Positions 43,600-55,435 of a stretch of DNA of 64,000 nucleotides are shown piece after piece. The DNA lies in NCBI GenBank assembly GCA_024195265.1, contig JAJLRJ010000009.1, positions 35,466,210 through 35,530,209 of the forward strand, in the 5' to 3' direction. Origin of the DNA: Dendrophyllia cribrosa. Taxonomy: Eukaryota; Cnidaria; Anthozoa; Scleractinia; Dendrophylliidae. Position numbers and translations under genes: made by a program. The notes below the pieces were generated by a model. That model searched no databases and was not told the DNA's origin. It was given only the letters and a program-made list of their open reading frames with translations. The stretch's first letter is position 1. Each line of letters opens with the position of its first letter.

Positions 43600-46078
43600 C
43601 AGTCAAACCTGTATTAATTAAGCCGACACCCTCGGGACCCTCTCTAGTGTCCACTTATACAGAGTGTCCGCTTGATACAGGTTCCGATACATTGACCCTC
43701 TTACATCTCCATGTTTGTTATTATCCACACAAACTGATTTTGTTACATTCTTATTCATAAACCTAATTCACAACTGTCTGTATCGTATTGAGTTACTTTT
43801 TACTGGAAAACACGCTTTAGAAGCTAGTAAACGGTAATCCCACAATTTAATAAAAATGCATTCTAAAAACACTTGAAATTTCCGCTCAATACAGGTTTTG
43901 TGTAACAAAATGTATACCTGCCAAGTCTCACGCCCTACATGTAGGCATGAGTCTCACGCCTGTGAGTCCAAAACTCCGATCTCACACCAACTCACGCCTA
44001 TGGAGCAATTTCTCACGCCTGACTTATAGTTACGTTCATGAAAATTTGGCACTTTTTTGTAGGTTTTTATCGTCCTGAACATTACGATTACAGCTGGATC
44101 TGAGGTCCATGGAAACTTCTGAATTCTTCGGACATCTTCATAATAGATCGGGTTATCTTCGGATTTGGTCGGGTGGCCTTTGAAAATCCGGACACTTCCA
44201 CGAAAAAAATTCTCACGCCTATCACTCGGACAAAGTTGGCAGGTACATGTACATACAAAATGGCCTAATTTAGGTGTCCATGTCCGCTTAATAGAGGGGT
44301 CCACTGAATACAGATTCGATTTACAGTAAATATGGGAAGAAATTTTCTTGAGTTTAGTTGTGCCCTGAATGTACCTGAAAGCGACCAAATTAGAGTAAAA
44401 AATGTGACATTTCCATGTGCACCTCTGAAGTAAGAAATTCAATGCAAACAAGCCAACTTTTCACAAAGATAGTAATCATTATCCTTTAGTTTCTTTTGCA
44501 GGTTAAGAATGGCTCCCAGCCTGGAAACCGAGGCTACAGGCCAGCAAAACATCACATTTTTCTTCATTTTATCACTAGAATAATTAGCGTATTTGACGTC
44601 ACAGCCCCCTAGGGGGTCGCCTGACAATCTCAAAATTGATATTTATAGCGGAGCACTCGCCGGGCCGAAGGCCCGGCTGCGCAGCCCCATACTCAGAGAA
44701 CCTAGCCCGTCATTTTTCATGGTCATGGCTAGCGGAATGTTTCGTTGGCGCGCGTGTGCCCGCCGCCCTCCGCCGCCGTCGCGCAGGTAGCTCCGTCGCG
44801 CAGGACTAGCTCGCGGGCGCGTATGACGTCGCAAAACATGCGCGTACGACGTCATGTTGAAACCAAAGTGAGGCTTTTTTTTCGCGCGGTTACACGGCCG
44901 AATGTCACGTCAGCTGGGAAAACACTTTGATGTTTTGCTGTGTTTACTGAGCGGAGAAAACGGTTTAAATTAAAGTCGTTATTTTCCTGCATTTTTTCGT
45001 GGTTTGCTACTCAAGACAGGGATACTAATTATTATAAGGGATACTCAGAAGCCGCTTTAGTGGAAAAAGAAGAGCTTTCAGGGATAAAATCTTGCTTCGA
45101 GGAACTATATACGTTTTTAGCAATGCGAGAGATGGGTTCGTTTTACGGATTTCAGCACCAAAGCGGAGATTTAAAGAATTTCCAAGCACAGTAGTCGCCG
45201 GAGGGACTTAAAGGTAAAACAAATTACATTTTCGATGGGAATTTATCTTGATATCAATCTGTGATTGACTTTTTGTTTGTGTTCTCGTTAGGTTTGGAGA
45301 ATTGTTTTTAAACGTGTAGCTTAAATTCAGTTGTATTAATTTCTTGAATTTCATCGAAGACACGGCTCGGCCTCGATGCGCGTTTTGCGTTTTGCTTTTA
45401 AACATAAACTAATGGAGATTTGAATAAAATTTTTCGAAAGAAGAATGTGTTGTCCATTTTTATGTGTTTGTTCATTCATTACATAGATTGAAAAGCGATT
45501 TTATGTAAACAAAACAAGACTTAGATTTTGTACTCGCGTCGCCTTATGCAAATATGTTTGTGTATTTTTGCAATTTTGGTTTCCAAATCAGTTTCTCGGG
45601 CATTTTGTGACAAGCAACAAGTGTATTTTATTCGGAAAATAGTCGTAATAGTAATTCTAGATGGAGAAAAAGTTGTTTTTGTGAACTTTTGTACGGTCTA
45701 AATGTACTGTGCAGACGGTCGGGTAACAAGCTTAAGCTTAAGCTTACTGTTTATGAGAATTGCTAAAATTGAAAAATAGCCCGGTCGTCAATCTTAATTC
45801 CGACCTTTCACCTAAATTAAGTTTCATCTTAGCTAAGCTTGCTCAGAGGGTCTTCAGAGGGCAACGCTGTTAGGCCAAGCCTAACTATATATATTAGAAA
45901 GGTCTTGACATCGTCTCAAAAACGATATATAAATATTAGTCTCTCTACTGTTTCATTGTTATAAAAATAGTGTCTTAATATGTCAGCATAAAAACATCTA
46001 AAAAAAAAAGAAGCGTTAAAGGGTTAATAGACCTTAATAGAGCCGAGGGCGTCCGCCTAATGCATAAGGGTCCGCTGA
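43600..46078. mobile_element. 2.5-kb insertion, Tigger/pogo-like ends
   Basis: Defined by comparison with the uninterrupted copy at 20535-20865. The ends are similar in inverted orientation: CAGTCAAACCTG...AAGCCGACACCCTCGG at the left and the complement of AGTCAGCGGACCC...GGCGGACGCCCTCGG at the right. An internal block at 44270-44320 (GTGTCCATGTCCGCTTAATAG) resembles another end, so nesting is likely. It contains the GC-rich segment 44640-44840 and one 84-codon frame. No transposase recognised. Confidence 0.55.
44940..45194 (+). CDS. Unrecognised 84-residue open frame
   Basis: It follows a GC- and CpG-rich segment (44640-44890) that could be a promoter. The product has a basic start, a SCIFSWFATQ hydrophobic patch and an ELSGIKSCFEELYTFLAMRE helix-like stretch. 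I know no family. It lies inside the 2.5-kb insertion, so if real it may be element-encoded. Weak call. Confidence 0.25.
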   Translation: MFTERRKRFKLKSLFSCIFSWFATQDRDTNYYKGYSEAALVEKEELSGIKSCFEELYTFLAMREMGSFYGFQHQSGDLKNFQAQ

Positions 46079-46084
46079 CTACAT

Positions 46085-46215
46085 GTAGATAAAGTTAAGA
46101 CCCTAACTGAAGTTAGCAGCAACACTGATTTATTCGTCTCGGATCAGAGTCATCAACCTGGTAGAGTCCTGACTCGCATAGTGTTCGCATACTGATAGTA
46201 ACGGAATAATCTAGC
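46085..46215 (+). repeat. Right half of the dispersed repeat also at 20735
   Basis: GATAAAGTTAAGACCCTAAC through ATAATCTAG matches 20743-20858 with a few changes. Confidence 0.78.
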
Positions 46216-46601
46216 TACATGTAGGTGATGATTCTCATATGAAACAAGACTGAATTTATTTACTCTTACCTTAGATTTAGCGGTCAGTAACAACGGCCTA
46301 AACACTCATGGCCAGATGGAACCCGGCAGATGATCATCAATGTTTACACTCTTTAAAACCTTTCTTTCTTTTTACTTCTGTGCTTGTAGCTACGAATGTT
46401 TAAACCCACCTAACATATTCTGTATATATTCTGTATATACCTAATTCAATAAAGGTTGCTTTGGTCTTTGGTAATTGGTCATTGGGAAGCTATTGTTTGG
46501 CGGTCACTCAAGCAAAACATTGCATTGTGTTCCGTATGCCCAAATGCCAATGCCCAATTACCAATGACCAATAGCCAAAGCAACCTTTATTGAATTAGGT
46601 A

Positions 46602-46756
46602 CAGCTATTTCAATTAACGTTGTCGGATGAAAGCTCAAAGCCAAGACCGCAAGGTAGTATGGGTAGTGGTAAAAAGCCATTGCATAAAAATCCCATACTT
46701 TCTTGCGGTCTTGGCTTTTCGCCTTTTTGATCCGACAACGTTAATTGAAATAGCTG
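46602..46756. mobile_element. 155-bp mariner-type MITE with TA duplication
   Basis: Ends CAGCTATTTCAATTAACG and its complement, with TA outside each end (46600-46601, 46757-46758). The arms continue through GCCAAGACCGCAAG, leaving a small loop. It interrupts a set of CCTAATTCAATAAAGGTTGC repeats (46439, inverted at 46574, 46762). Confidence 0.8.
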
Positions 46757-46848
46757 TATACACCTAATTCAATAAAGGTTGCTTTGGCAGTTGGTCATTG
46801 GTAATTGGGAATTGAATATTAAAATTAATAAATGTACTGGACTGGACT

Positions 46849-48015
46849 TGTCCGTCTGGAATACTGTACATGTTTTGCTTCTTTTTAGTACTTGTAGTAC
46901 TTTACTTTCATTGTGGGTTTTTTTTTCAGTCTTACTTACTAAATTAGGGAAGAAAAGTTTTTATAATTATTAATTTATTTATCTAACCGCGTTCGGAAAC
47001 GCAGTCCTAAATTCGTGTTGGTTTCCCTGTGCCTTGCATGCAGAAAAAAAAATGAGATTTTTTGTCTGTCTGGACTGCCGTTTGGACGCTCTTATTGCTC
47101 TTTTCAAGGCTCATTTCCGTCAGAAATTTCTTCGAACGCTTCTCCATAATCTCTGATTACTGCCAGCTTTGTAATTTATTGCGCTTTTGTAACATTGTTG
47201 TAAGACAATGATATGATTAGTAAACCATGAATTGGTAAACTACGGATTTGTAAAACGGTCGTCATCACCATCCTTCGGTCACGTGGGAGTGCAACCGGAA
47301 CGCGCAGCACAATGTCAATCCACGCTAGATCCAATCTTCCCTCTCTACCAAAACAAATTAATAGTGGTAAGCTCCTGGGCGGGTACAAAGTGCCCGCGCT
47401 AACTTTCAACATTCATAACTTCTTTAATATGTATTCAAACTTTGTGACTTTTCCTAAAATTTATCTGGCAACAATTTCATATGACAATTTATTGATCACG
47501 TGACTTGATGTTTCCATGGCAACAAGATTTTGACAGCCATGTTTTTTTAAATTTGCATTGTACCTTTGAATGAAGAAAAACAATGTTTATTGGTATAACT
47601 TTTTTATTTTTACGTCATTTAGCGTTTATTTATTAGTTTTGATTAATTTTGAGTAAATTTGGACGGTTTTTAAGAGGTTTTAACAGATAAACAAAACAAC
47701 GGAAACAAATAATAACAATATTAACGTACTGAGGACAAAGTTTGCCATAAATGTATTTTAATGCAATAAACCACAAAATAACCGTTTCATTTGAGTTACG
47801 AGTTCCTTAATGCCTGTTTTTTTTTAAATCTTTTTTACAGTACCTATTAATTAATGTTAAGGACGTCAGTATCAACAATTTTCAGTACCATTAGGTTTTT
47901 AAGTTAGGTGAAAGGTTATAGTTCAATAATCGTTGTACTCTTAACACACACTGTTAAAATCAGATAATTCCTAGAAGATAAAACTGTTCTTTTTAGTAAA
48001 TGGTAGTGACAATAT
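46849..48015 (+). repeat. Segmental duplication, copy B
   Basis: Matches 30415-30965 (46849-47366) and 31670-31872 (47840-48015) in the same order. Between them is the MITE fragment 47373-47690. Confidence 0.78.
47373..47690 (+). mobile_element. piggyBac-like MITE, copy 2 (partial)
   Basis: CAAAGTGCCCGCGCTAACTT through GGTTTTTAAGAGGTTTTAA matches the left half of copy 1. The CCCT terminus and TTAA are missing. Confidence 0.72.
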
Positions 48016-48299
48016 TAGTCTCTTCAACATGAAATATTTTAACATTTTGTCGTATATGAACTATCTAGAATTACCACCTTTTGGAAAACACAGACTTACC
48101 CTTAAATGCTAAAACATCGCCATAGGCCTTTACTAGTATCACACGGCGGCCATGTTGACTTCCCGGAAAATAAAATGCTTGTTTTCATACAAAATGGTGG
48201 GGCGTGATAAAGGCCTATTTCCACGAACAAAAATAAACCGGCCGGCAGGGTCAACTGCATACCATAGTGGTAGATCAAGGGGTGGGGACCCAGCACAAA

Positions 48300-48325
48300 C
48301 GCATCCCCCCCCCCCCCCCGTCTTC
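48300..48325 (+). repeat. C run
   Basis: A homopolymer C tract within a pyrimidine-rich segment; no gene in 48016-49804. Confidence 0.85.
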
Positions 48326-48799
48326 CTTATCTTTCCTAAAAATAAGGCCCGAAGGCCGAAATATTTTTAATCTAGAACATTTTCACTCTCACCACCTCCC
48401 TCTCATTCATCCCCTCCCCCCTTGCAATGGAGTCTGGATCTACCACTGCAGCCCGCAAAGGAATTGAGGGGGGTGGTGGTTGGATCCTTTGGCGCTCTAA
48501 CCGAAGTACCTACAAACCTCTCAAAGAGACTAAACTCATAGTCTCTTGTCTCCAATCAAACCAACTTTTCTGCCTGTAGTCTCCACTAGACTGAAACGAA
48601 TTGGTAGGTCACTTTTCATTAGCAGTATAGCACTAAAATGGTTAGGTTACTAACTATATTGACGTGTCAGCTAAGAAACTAATTGCCCAACCGAACTAAT
48701 GTAAACATTAGAGTTCCTCTAAATTCTTTTATATATCTCATTCAAAGAGCCTAGACCTTATGATACCTTCAACGGATGTCCGTCGCTGGTTGCCGTATA

Positions 48800-49030
48800 A
48801 AAATAAAGTTTCTCTATCCCTTCCCAGGATATCCTATACACAAATATTCATTAATTGTCTGCGTGCAGTATACTTGCATAGCCCGCGTTATTTTTTATTC
48901 GAGTACGTGCTCGACAGCGCTGAACGACAAGCGGTGCAAAACGCGGCTAATTGTGCGGGAAATGGGAAATGGTCAAAACTATTGTACTCGGACAGGACCT
49001 ACCGTTTTACAAAAAGACTGGTGTTCTCTT
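48800..49030 (+). repeat. Dispersed repeat shared with 37660-37850
   Basis: Same block order as 37660-37850. An open frame of 146 codons spans it but shares nothing with known proteins and is not conserved as a frame in the other copy. Confidence 0.72.
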
Positions 49031-49804
49031 CTTCAGAACCCCCCAAAAATATGGTGTCTTGTTTGTATAGCCCCACTCTATCTGTAGTAGAGACTGTGGC
49101 AAAGATTCCAACCTTCCTGCGCCATTTTACTAACGATGTCATCTTCATGCAACCAGAATTCTCATCTCAAATATTCAGGACAATAATTTTTGTCCATTAG
49201 GCTCATAAGATAGGTGGTATGTTGCATAGCCCCCATACCCCTATACAATGTGAGTCGTAGTCGAGCATTCTTGTTATGACCACTTCCCAAAGTGAATCAA
49301 ATACTTAGCGCGAGTGAAACGAGAACGAGAATCGAGGTGGAGTTTACATGATAGTTAAGTGCACGAGAGTCGATAAGAGCGCATGAGAGTTATGATATCA
49401 GTCAAGCGAGAGCGAACCCGGTGCGGTGTCGATTAATTTCATGGCTATTCCCATTCTCGTTTCACCTGGACTTCAGGGACAGACTGTTCACAATTCTCTC
49501 TTTCCTGAGTGATAATTAAACTAAATTGAAGAGTTTATATTCGTCACATCTATTATATGGAAGATATATGGGTAAGAAATCCCCTCCTTTCAAAAAAAAT
49601 GTGCAGCTTAATGACCGTATGTCAATGAACTTTGCGTGTGCGATTGTCGTGGCACAAAAATCGGGTCTTCGATCTTACATGTACTCCAGGAGAAACACCA
49701 ATTTCGTACCCAAGATCGTCTCAATATTCAAAATAACAGAGAAAGAAGACTCTGAAAGAAACACGGGATACAGTGAACAGTCTGTATTAAAGCATGCGCA
49801 ACAT

Positions 49805-50090
49805 TTACATGTCAACCGCAAGTGCTGGCCTAGCTGATTTGTCATCTTCCTCTTCACTTTCGTCCTCGTCATCACTTGCCGTTCCTAACTTTTCTTTAAT
49901 TACTTGCTTCTCTCTTTCATTCTTGAACTTCAGGTTCGCAGGAACATCCGGGATAATCCAGGCTATCAAACTGCTGAGCGAGTGTACCACAAACACGAAG
50001 ACCACGACAAAGGCAAGACGGGCGGCGACCACATTCCAGTACTCTTTGGAGTGCTTGTAAGGATAGGTACTCTCACGGTAACTGGTATAA
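49805..50090 (-). CDS. Anoctamin (TMEM16), exon 5 (C-terminus)
   Basis: After CAG at 50091-50093 the frame reads YTSYRESTYPYKHSKEYWNV, then a final transmembrane helix (ARLAFVVVFVFVVHSLSSLI), AWIIPDVP and a charged tail rich in Glu/Asp ending ALAVDM. The PYKHSKEYW and WxxPDxP motifs are standard for the last helix and C-terminus of anoctamins. The split codon fits the donor at 50808. Confidence 0.93.
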
Positions 50091-50807
50091 CTGGAAGACA
50101 GATAACCAAGACAAGTGTTAAGGGAGCAATGGAATGCAATTGTAGACGAGACTGTGACATAAAGATTTGTTCTAAAAAGTTTCAAGGTCAGTTGGTTAGT
50201 ATTATAGGGATATCGTGTAGGCATTGTACCGGCCAGTTTAAAAAAAATAGTAGAATGAGAAAGCCATGCGACTTCGTTAGTTAACGTTTAAAAGTACTTG
50301 TCTTTAGAACGGTGGACGATAAGACTTTATACAGCTCCGTTCTATAAGCGTAGGTTTAAGCATAGAAAGATCATCCGGACATATATAACATGCATCACTG
50401 TAGTTGAACTTGTGCTTGACACACAGGGACACTATGTACAGGGAGCCCACGTTGCCTTACACAGCATCTGTCTACTTTCTCGGTTCTTATTGGTGGTCGG
50501 TAGAGAGGCATTTGACTTGTTAATATTGCATTACATCCAAACAAAAAGTATGGAAACAAAGTACAGGTGGCTATTCCACTTAACTTAATTTCGACTTTAA
50601 CTCTTTAAAACCTAACATAAAATTACAATTTCTTCTTTCTTGTCGCCATACATCTACTTCAGAAATAGTTGGGAGAAATTGTCAAAATATCAAGATAATT
50701 CATCTTTGGTGATCACACTCTTAAATTCTCATGACCCCTCTGATGGCTTAGGCATTTATATTAGAAGAAGATGTTTGATGCTGATCACTATTAGTATAGT
50801 TTGTTAC

Positions 50808-51207
50808 CTGCAGTAGTCCCTGGTGTAATTTAAGTTCTCGTAAGGGTTGGTAGGCTCGGTCCCAGGTTCCCACGTGTAGAGCGTCTTAAGATCAATGGTA
50901 GCAAGGGTATTGTTGATGTAACCTTTCAACGTCCCTCCGCCATATTTGTACCTGTATAGTATCTTGGGAATGAACTGAGAAGTGAATGCCAATATGAAGG
51001 CATTCATCAGGACCGCGACCTTGGTCACTGCCTCCAGTGCACCGTACCAGGCCCCAATATCTTCTGCGCGACGGACCTGGGGCCGTCTGTGAAAAGAGAC
51101 TAAGTTGATGGCGTCCACGCGTATTTCTAGGATGGCGTTTATAAGAGCGAAGATTGGGGCGATTGGGAATGCAGCAACAAACATGGTGACAAAGCCGTAC
51201 TGGAGAA
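50808..51207 (-). CDS. Anoctamin (TMEM16), exon 4
   Basis: Contains LQYGFVTMFVAAFPIAPIFA and LINAILEIRVDAINLVSFHR: the Glu and Asp of EIRVDA are Ca2+ ligands in TM8 of the family. RRPQVRRAEDIGAWY and the following hydrophobic segments match the TM8-TM9 part. It ends at TGCAG|GTAACA. This exon keeps both acids, so Ca2+ control is likely retained. Confidence 0.94.
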
Positions 51208-51344
51208 CTGAAAATATGGTAAAAATTGGTTACTTTTGATAGCCAATTGATTGAATGTTCTGAGAGGAGGCGCGGTCATTTTTAGATACAGAGAATGACA
51301 ACGTACTCGCACATTGAGTCTCCGGCATTGCATATAGGTGAGAA

Positions 51345-51515
51345 AAGACTATGTTCAGTTGAGTGTCATATAACCAAATTGCAAAACCAAAGTAATCACT
51401 CTGGCCAATCGCAACAGACACAGACAATCCAATGAACCAATCACGACGCGAAGCAAATACATGTAGCTGGGCCAAGCGCTGGAAAACGCGTGTAGGCAAG
51501 TCACGATTGGTTCTG
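51345..51515 (+). repeat. Dispersed repeat (second copy of 30228-30395)
   Basis: Intronic, between anoctamin exons 3 and 4. Same block order as the first copy. Confidence 0.75.
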
Positions 51516-52029
51516 GTTTTACTTCTGATTGGTTGAGAAAGTGGTGCGAGATTTTTTAACCAATCACAAAGCGCAGCAATGCAAAACCAAAGCAATCGCG
51601 AAATTACTTTCGATACTCATTTAAAAACCTCTCAATAAACTGGGGCTAACTGACATAGAACAAACCCTACCGAGTGACCTGCGATAGCGCTCCTAGTCGT
51701 TTCATGCATATCACAGAAACTAGAGATATGTATCAGCTTTATTTCGAAGAAATCAGGTTTCAAAAGGTTCCAAGTACGTACTGACTTGAATAAAAAACAG
51801 TCAGTTTTACAAAACATTCTGTAAATCTGGTAGACACGAACCTAAAACAGTCTCTTATGAACGTTACTGACAACACCAGGAGACCGGCAACACATATTAA
51901 AAACGCAAGATTTTACTCGAGAAACGAGGAGGTTACAATGAAGGTGGGATTTTGAGGCAACATCGCTATCTTTCACGCCGCCCTAACAGATCGATGTTAT
52001 GTTTTTACAGACTAGGCTTCAGACATTAC

Positions 52030-52154
52030 CTATTTCAAGGTAGTCCCAGAACAAAAAATGATCCTCCAAAGTGCTTAGGTCATGGTCCTTGATATACTGT
52101 GGCCTGTCAGTGGCATCTTCCAATTTCCTTCTTTTCAACCAGAGCTTAAACGAT
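52030..52154 (-). CDS. Anoctamin (TMEM16), exon 3
   Basis: A 125-base exon reading SFKLWLKRRKLEDATDRPQY and LEDHFLFWDYLEI, the cytosolic linker between TM6 and TM7. Acceptor CAG at 52155-52157, donor G|GTAATG at 52029. Split codons fit on both sides. Confidence 0.9.
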
Positions 52155-52568
52155 CTGCACCAAGACAAAACGATGTGGTTTAGTTTCTTTTCCCCCAAAG
52201 TGCGTTTAAACTCTGTGGAATTTCTTAGAGGATCCGGGAAGCTGCGGCCGTTATCTCAGAATTAGGGATTTCTCCCTTGAATGGGATTATGCATTGTAGA
52301 GTCCCACGTTCCCCAACCAATTATATACTTGGATTACTGAGTTATGAAGTGTGTAAAGTTGCAATATGAGAGCATGTAGCAGCCAGGACTCGAAGCATCA
52401 ATTAAAATTCACGATCAGATCTCACGGAAAGCGCGCTTTCCTTTCAAAATGTATTTTGTAATCAAACATTCTGAGCAGCAGCAAACGCTTTTTGACCTAT
52501 CAAACTATTTCCTAAAAGTCTATAGGGGCTCAGAACTAAAGCAATGCGCTCAAATCGTGACATATTAA

Positions 52569-52950
52569 CCCTATTCAGCCTGGGCTTTTTTTGAGTTCCT
52601 GAGCCTGAGGGGGGGGGGGGGGGGTGGGAGTCCGCACAATGGAACGATGACGTCATATGACGTAGTTATTAGGCAATTAGTTATACGGCCGCCAAAAGTT
52701 ATACCAATAAACATTGTTTTTCTTCATTCAAAGGTATAAATATGCAAATTTAAAAAAACATGGCTGTCAAAATCTTGTTGCCATGGAAACGTCAAGTCAC
52801 GTGATCAAAAATTGTCATATGAAATTGTTGCCAGATAAATTTTAGGAAAAGTCACAAAGTTTGATGCCGTTTGAATACATATTAAAGAAGTTATGAATGT
52901 TGAAAGTTAGCGCGGGCACTTTGTGCTCCCTCCCCCCAGGCCGAATAGGG
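52569..52950. mobile_element. piggyBac-like MITE, copy 3 (382 bp)
   Basis: Ends CCCTATTCAGCCTGGG and CCAGGCCGAATAGGG with TTAA on both sides (52565-52568, 52951-52954). Orientation is opposite to copy 1. It lies in the intron between anoctamin exons 2 and 3 and carries a G run near its left end. Confidence 0.85.
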
Positions 52951-53190
52951 TTAAGAGAAAAGAAAATGACATAGTGATCGACTGTGCAATTTCCTCTACT
53001 GTTGTCCCTTATTACATTTTCTTAGGTGGATTTTACTAATATGCCAAATCTACCTTTGAGCGTCTTTGCGGAAGTAAGAACATCAAACGGGTTTTACAGC
53101 CATAGATTGTGGTGTATTAAGTAAAATTCGTTTGTTGGTGAAATATGTAAGCTCGATTTATCTGCTAATTGTGCTTTACGGGGTACTTAC

Positions 53191-54737
53191 GGAATGCCAA
53201 CTTCCATGATGTTTCCAATGATCTGTAGCCCCACCATGATAATCGCGATCTGAATTGCCAGTTCCAAGAAGCAGCCTTCCTCACTACAGCCGTCCAGTCG
53301 ATATTTGCCCAAAATCCGTGTGTATCTCCCAGGCGTGCCAACTATTAAGTGAGACTTGAAAAATGCGATGTAAATTATCGATGAGAAGGTGTTGACAAAC
53401 TGGAACAGAGACATTTTGATCGTAAAGCTGTCTTTGTAAATAGTGCGGGTTGCAGGGTTCTCCCAGTTGGTCAGCCAAACAGCTACCTTGTTGTAGGCAT
53501 GCTTCAAAATCGTGATGGCGAGCAGATTAACGCAGGAAGCTAAACCCGTTGTCACAATTTTAGCGCGCTTCTGAACAGTTTTATTTGGATTGCTAGCCAG
53601 AACGGTAGAGACAGCCGCACGGAATACCGCTACACCGATCAAGGCAGCTATAACCAGAGAAACCATGAACGCGATGACACTGAAGACGGTTGCGAAACGA
53701 CGATATTCCTTCATCTTGGAAGCCCTAAATACGATCTTGCCAGTGTCGGGATCAGGTTTGAAGGGATCGAGTTCTTCTTTGGTAAGAGACCTGACATATT
53801 CGGGACGAAGGGGCTCATCCTCGGCTTCGAAGTCTGTCGTGTGCCATTCCTGAGCGATAGTTGCTTGTCGACGCTTCCAAAACTCAAGAAAAACCGTGGC
53901 CCAAATGGAAGCAACGAAGGCGAGAACGACGGTGCCACCGTTGTCGAAGATATGAGTTATGTATGCATAGAAGCACGTCGTGGTAGCCAGGCTCCAGTAA
54001 CTGCACTGCTTATCACATAAAGGACACATGTACCAGACGCCTTCATTCTTCTTGTTACACAGATCAAGGACCGGAATGTATGAGCCTGTTGATATGATGC
54101 CATACACGAACACGATCAAAGCAACAATGGCGAGGGGGACCAACATGGCGGTGTAAAACCCAAGCCAGGCGAAGTACAGGGCAATCTCATGACCGAAGTA
54201 ATCCTTAATGGCATCGTAAGGCTGGTACTTGAAGCATCTACCAAGTCTAGCCCAGTCCCACTTCAAGCGTTGGCGATCATTGACAGGGAATTCTCCTTCC
54301 TGTAGTTTGACCGTCCCTTCATGCAGGGGATAATGCGAGGTATATGCTCCCTCCAAAACAAGCCTGTTCAGTCCCACGCACTTTGGTTCCTTGGAGAACC
54401 GAGTGGTTTCTAGCATCCGCTGGACGATGTACAATCGGTCAACAGTGCTGAAGAAAATCTCCCTGTCGTCGTGGTTCACAAATTGGGGTAAGTGCTCTTG
54501 TTTGAAGCGGCCCATGAAGTAATCGCTCTTTTCTCTCACTGTCGAATCGCGTACCCGCAGTGGATCCAGACGTGCTAGTTTCTCGATCCGTTCAGGACCA
54601 CACATGGACTCCAAAAACGAAGTAAAGTGGACGTCGTTTGGTTGAAGAGGCAGCTTTAATCTCAACTCCTCTGCACGCTGGGCCAACAGTTCCCAAGTTG
54701 CGGTAATTAACACAAAATGGCGTTTAACTTCAGGATC
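53191..54737 (-). CDS. Anoctamin (TMEM16), exon 2 (main exon)
   Basis: Encodes 515 residues of a TMEM16 protein, a Ca2+-activated chloride channel and/or phospholipid scramblase. It starts DPEVKRHFVLITATWELLAQ, in phase 0 with exon 1, covers the rest of the cytosolic dimerisation domain, then the first helices: KDYFGHEIALYFAWLGFYTA, a large extracellular loop with CPLCDKQCSYW cysteines, DNGGTVVLAFVASIWATVFL, LEFWKRRQATIAQEW, and on to MVGLQIIGNIMEVGIP, where the Asn and Glu are Ca2+ ligands of TM6. Donor C|GTAAGT at 53190. The protein totals 890 residues, normal for the family. Which vertebrate ANO it corresponds to I cannot tell. Confidence 0.96.
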
Positions 54738-54759
54738 CTACGGCAAGAAAACAGACAAG

Positions 54760-55365
54760 AATAAGTTCATGGACCATGCTTTGGGATGATCATATGAAAC
54801 ATGTTACTTCAAAAGTATCCAATGGCTTGCGTATGTTATATAAAACAAAAAACTTGACTAATGATATAGTCACTTTAAAATCTGTCTATAACTCACTGAT
54901 ACAGCTGTACTTTGACTACTGCGGTATCGCCTGGGGAAACCGCTCTAAAACACGCATCGATCGATTGCAAAAACTGCAGAACAGAGCAGCTCGAATAATA
55001 ACAAGAGCAGATTACTCGGTCAGGTCTCATGACCTCCTTGAAGAACTAAACTGGTCAAATCTAAATGAAAGACAACAATTGCAGATTATGATGTTCAAAG
55101 TCTTTCATGTGATAGCACCAGTCTATTTACAAAATCTGTTTAAACTGACCTCAGAGGTACATAGCTACAATCTTAGAGGCAGCAAATTTGCCCTGCAACT
55201 ACCTAAGCCTAAAACTAATTTTATGAAACGATCTTTCTCCTATCGCGCGGTGCCATTGCCTGGAATGAGCTTCCCAACGAAATACGAGAACTCAGTAGTT
55301 TAACCGCCTTCAAAAGAGCTCTCGAACAAAAAAAGAACCTCTGGTTCTATAACACGCATCTATGA
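54760..55365 (+). mobile_element. 3' fragment of a LINE reverse-transcriptase ORF
   Basis: Reads WDDHMKHVTSKVSNGLRMLY, LIQLYFDYCGIAWGN, RIDRLQKLQNRAARIITRA, then RGSKFALQLPKPKTNFMKRS, a classic non-LTR retrotransposon C-terminus. A frameshift near 55245 shifts the frame; in the next frame AWNELPNEIRELSS continues to FKRALEQKKNLWFY and a stop at 55364. It begins 23 bases upstream of anoctamin exon 2, antisense to it. Confidence 0.87.
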
Positions 55366-55435
55366 TTGTAGCTTAAATTGTTATGGAGTAATTAAGATAT
55401 TATGATGTAAGTTAGTGTTTTTATTAACCTTGTCA

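Noticed and set aside
48760..49200. 146-codon plus-strand open frame
   Set aside because: It spans a dispersed repeat whose other copy (37660) does not keep the frame.
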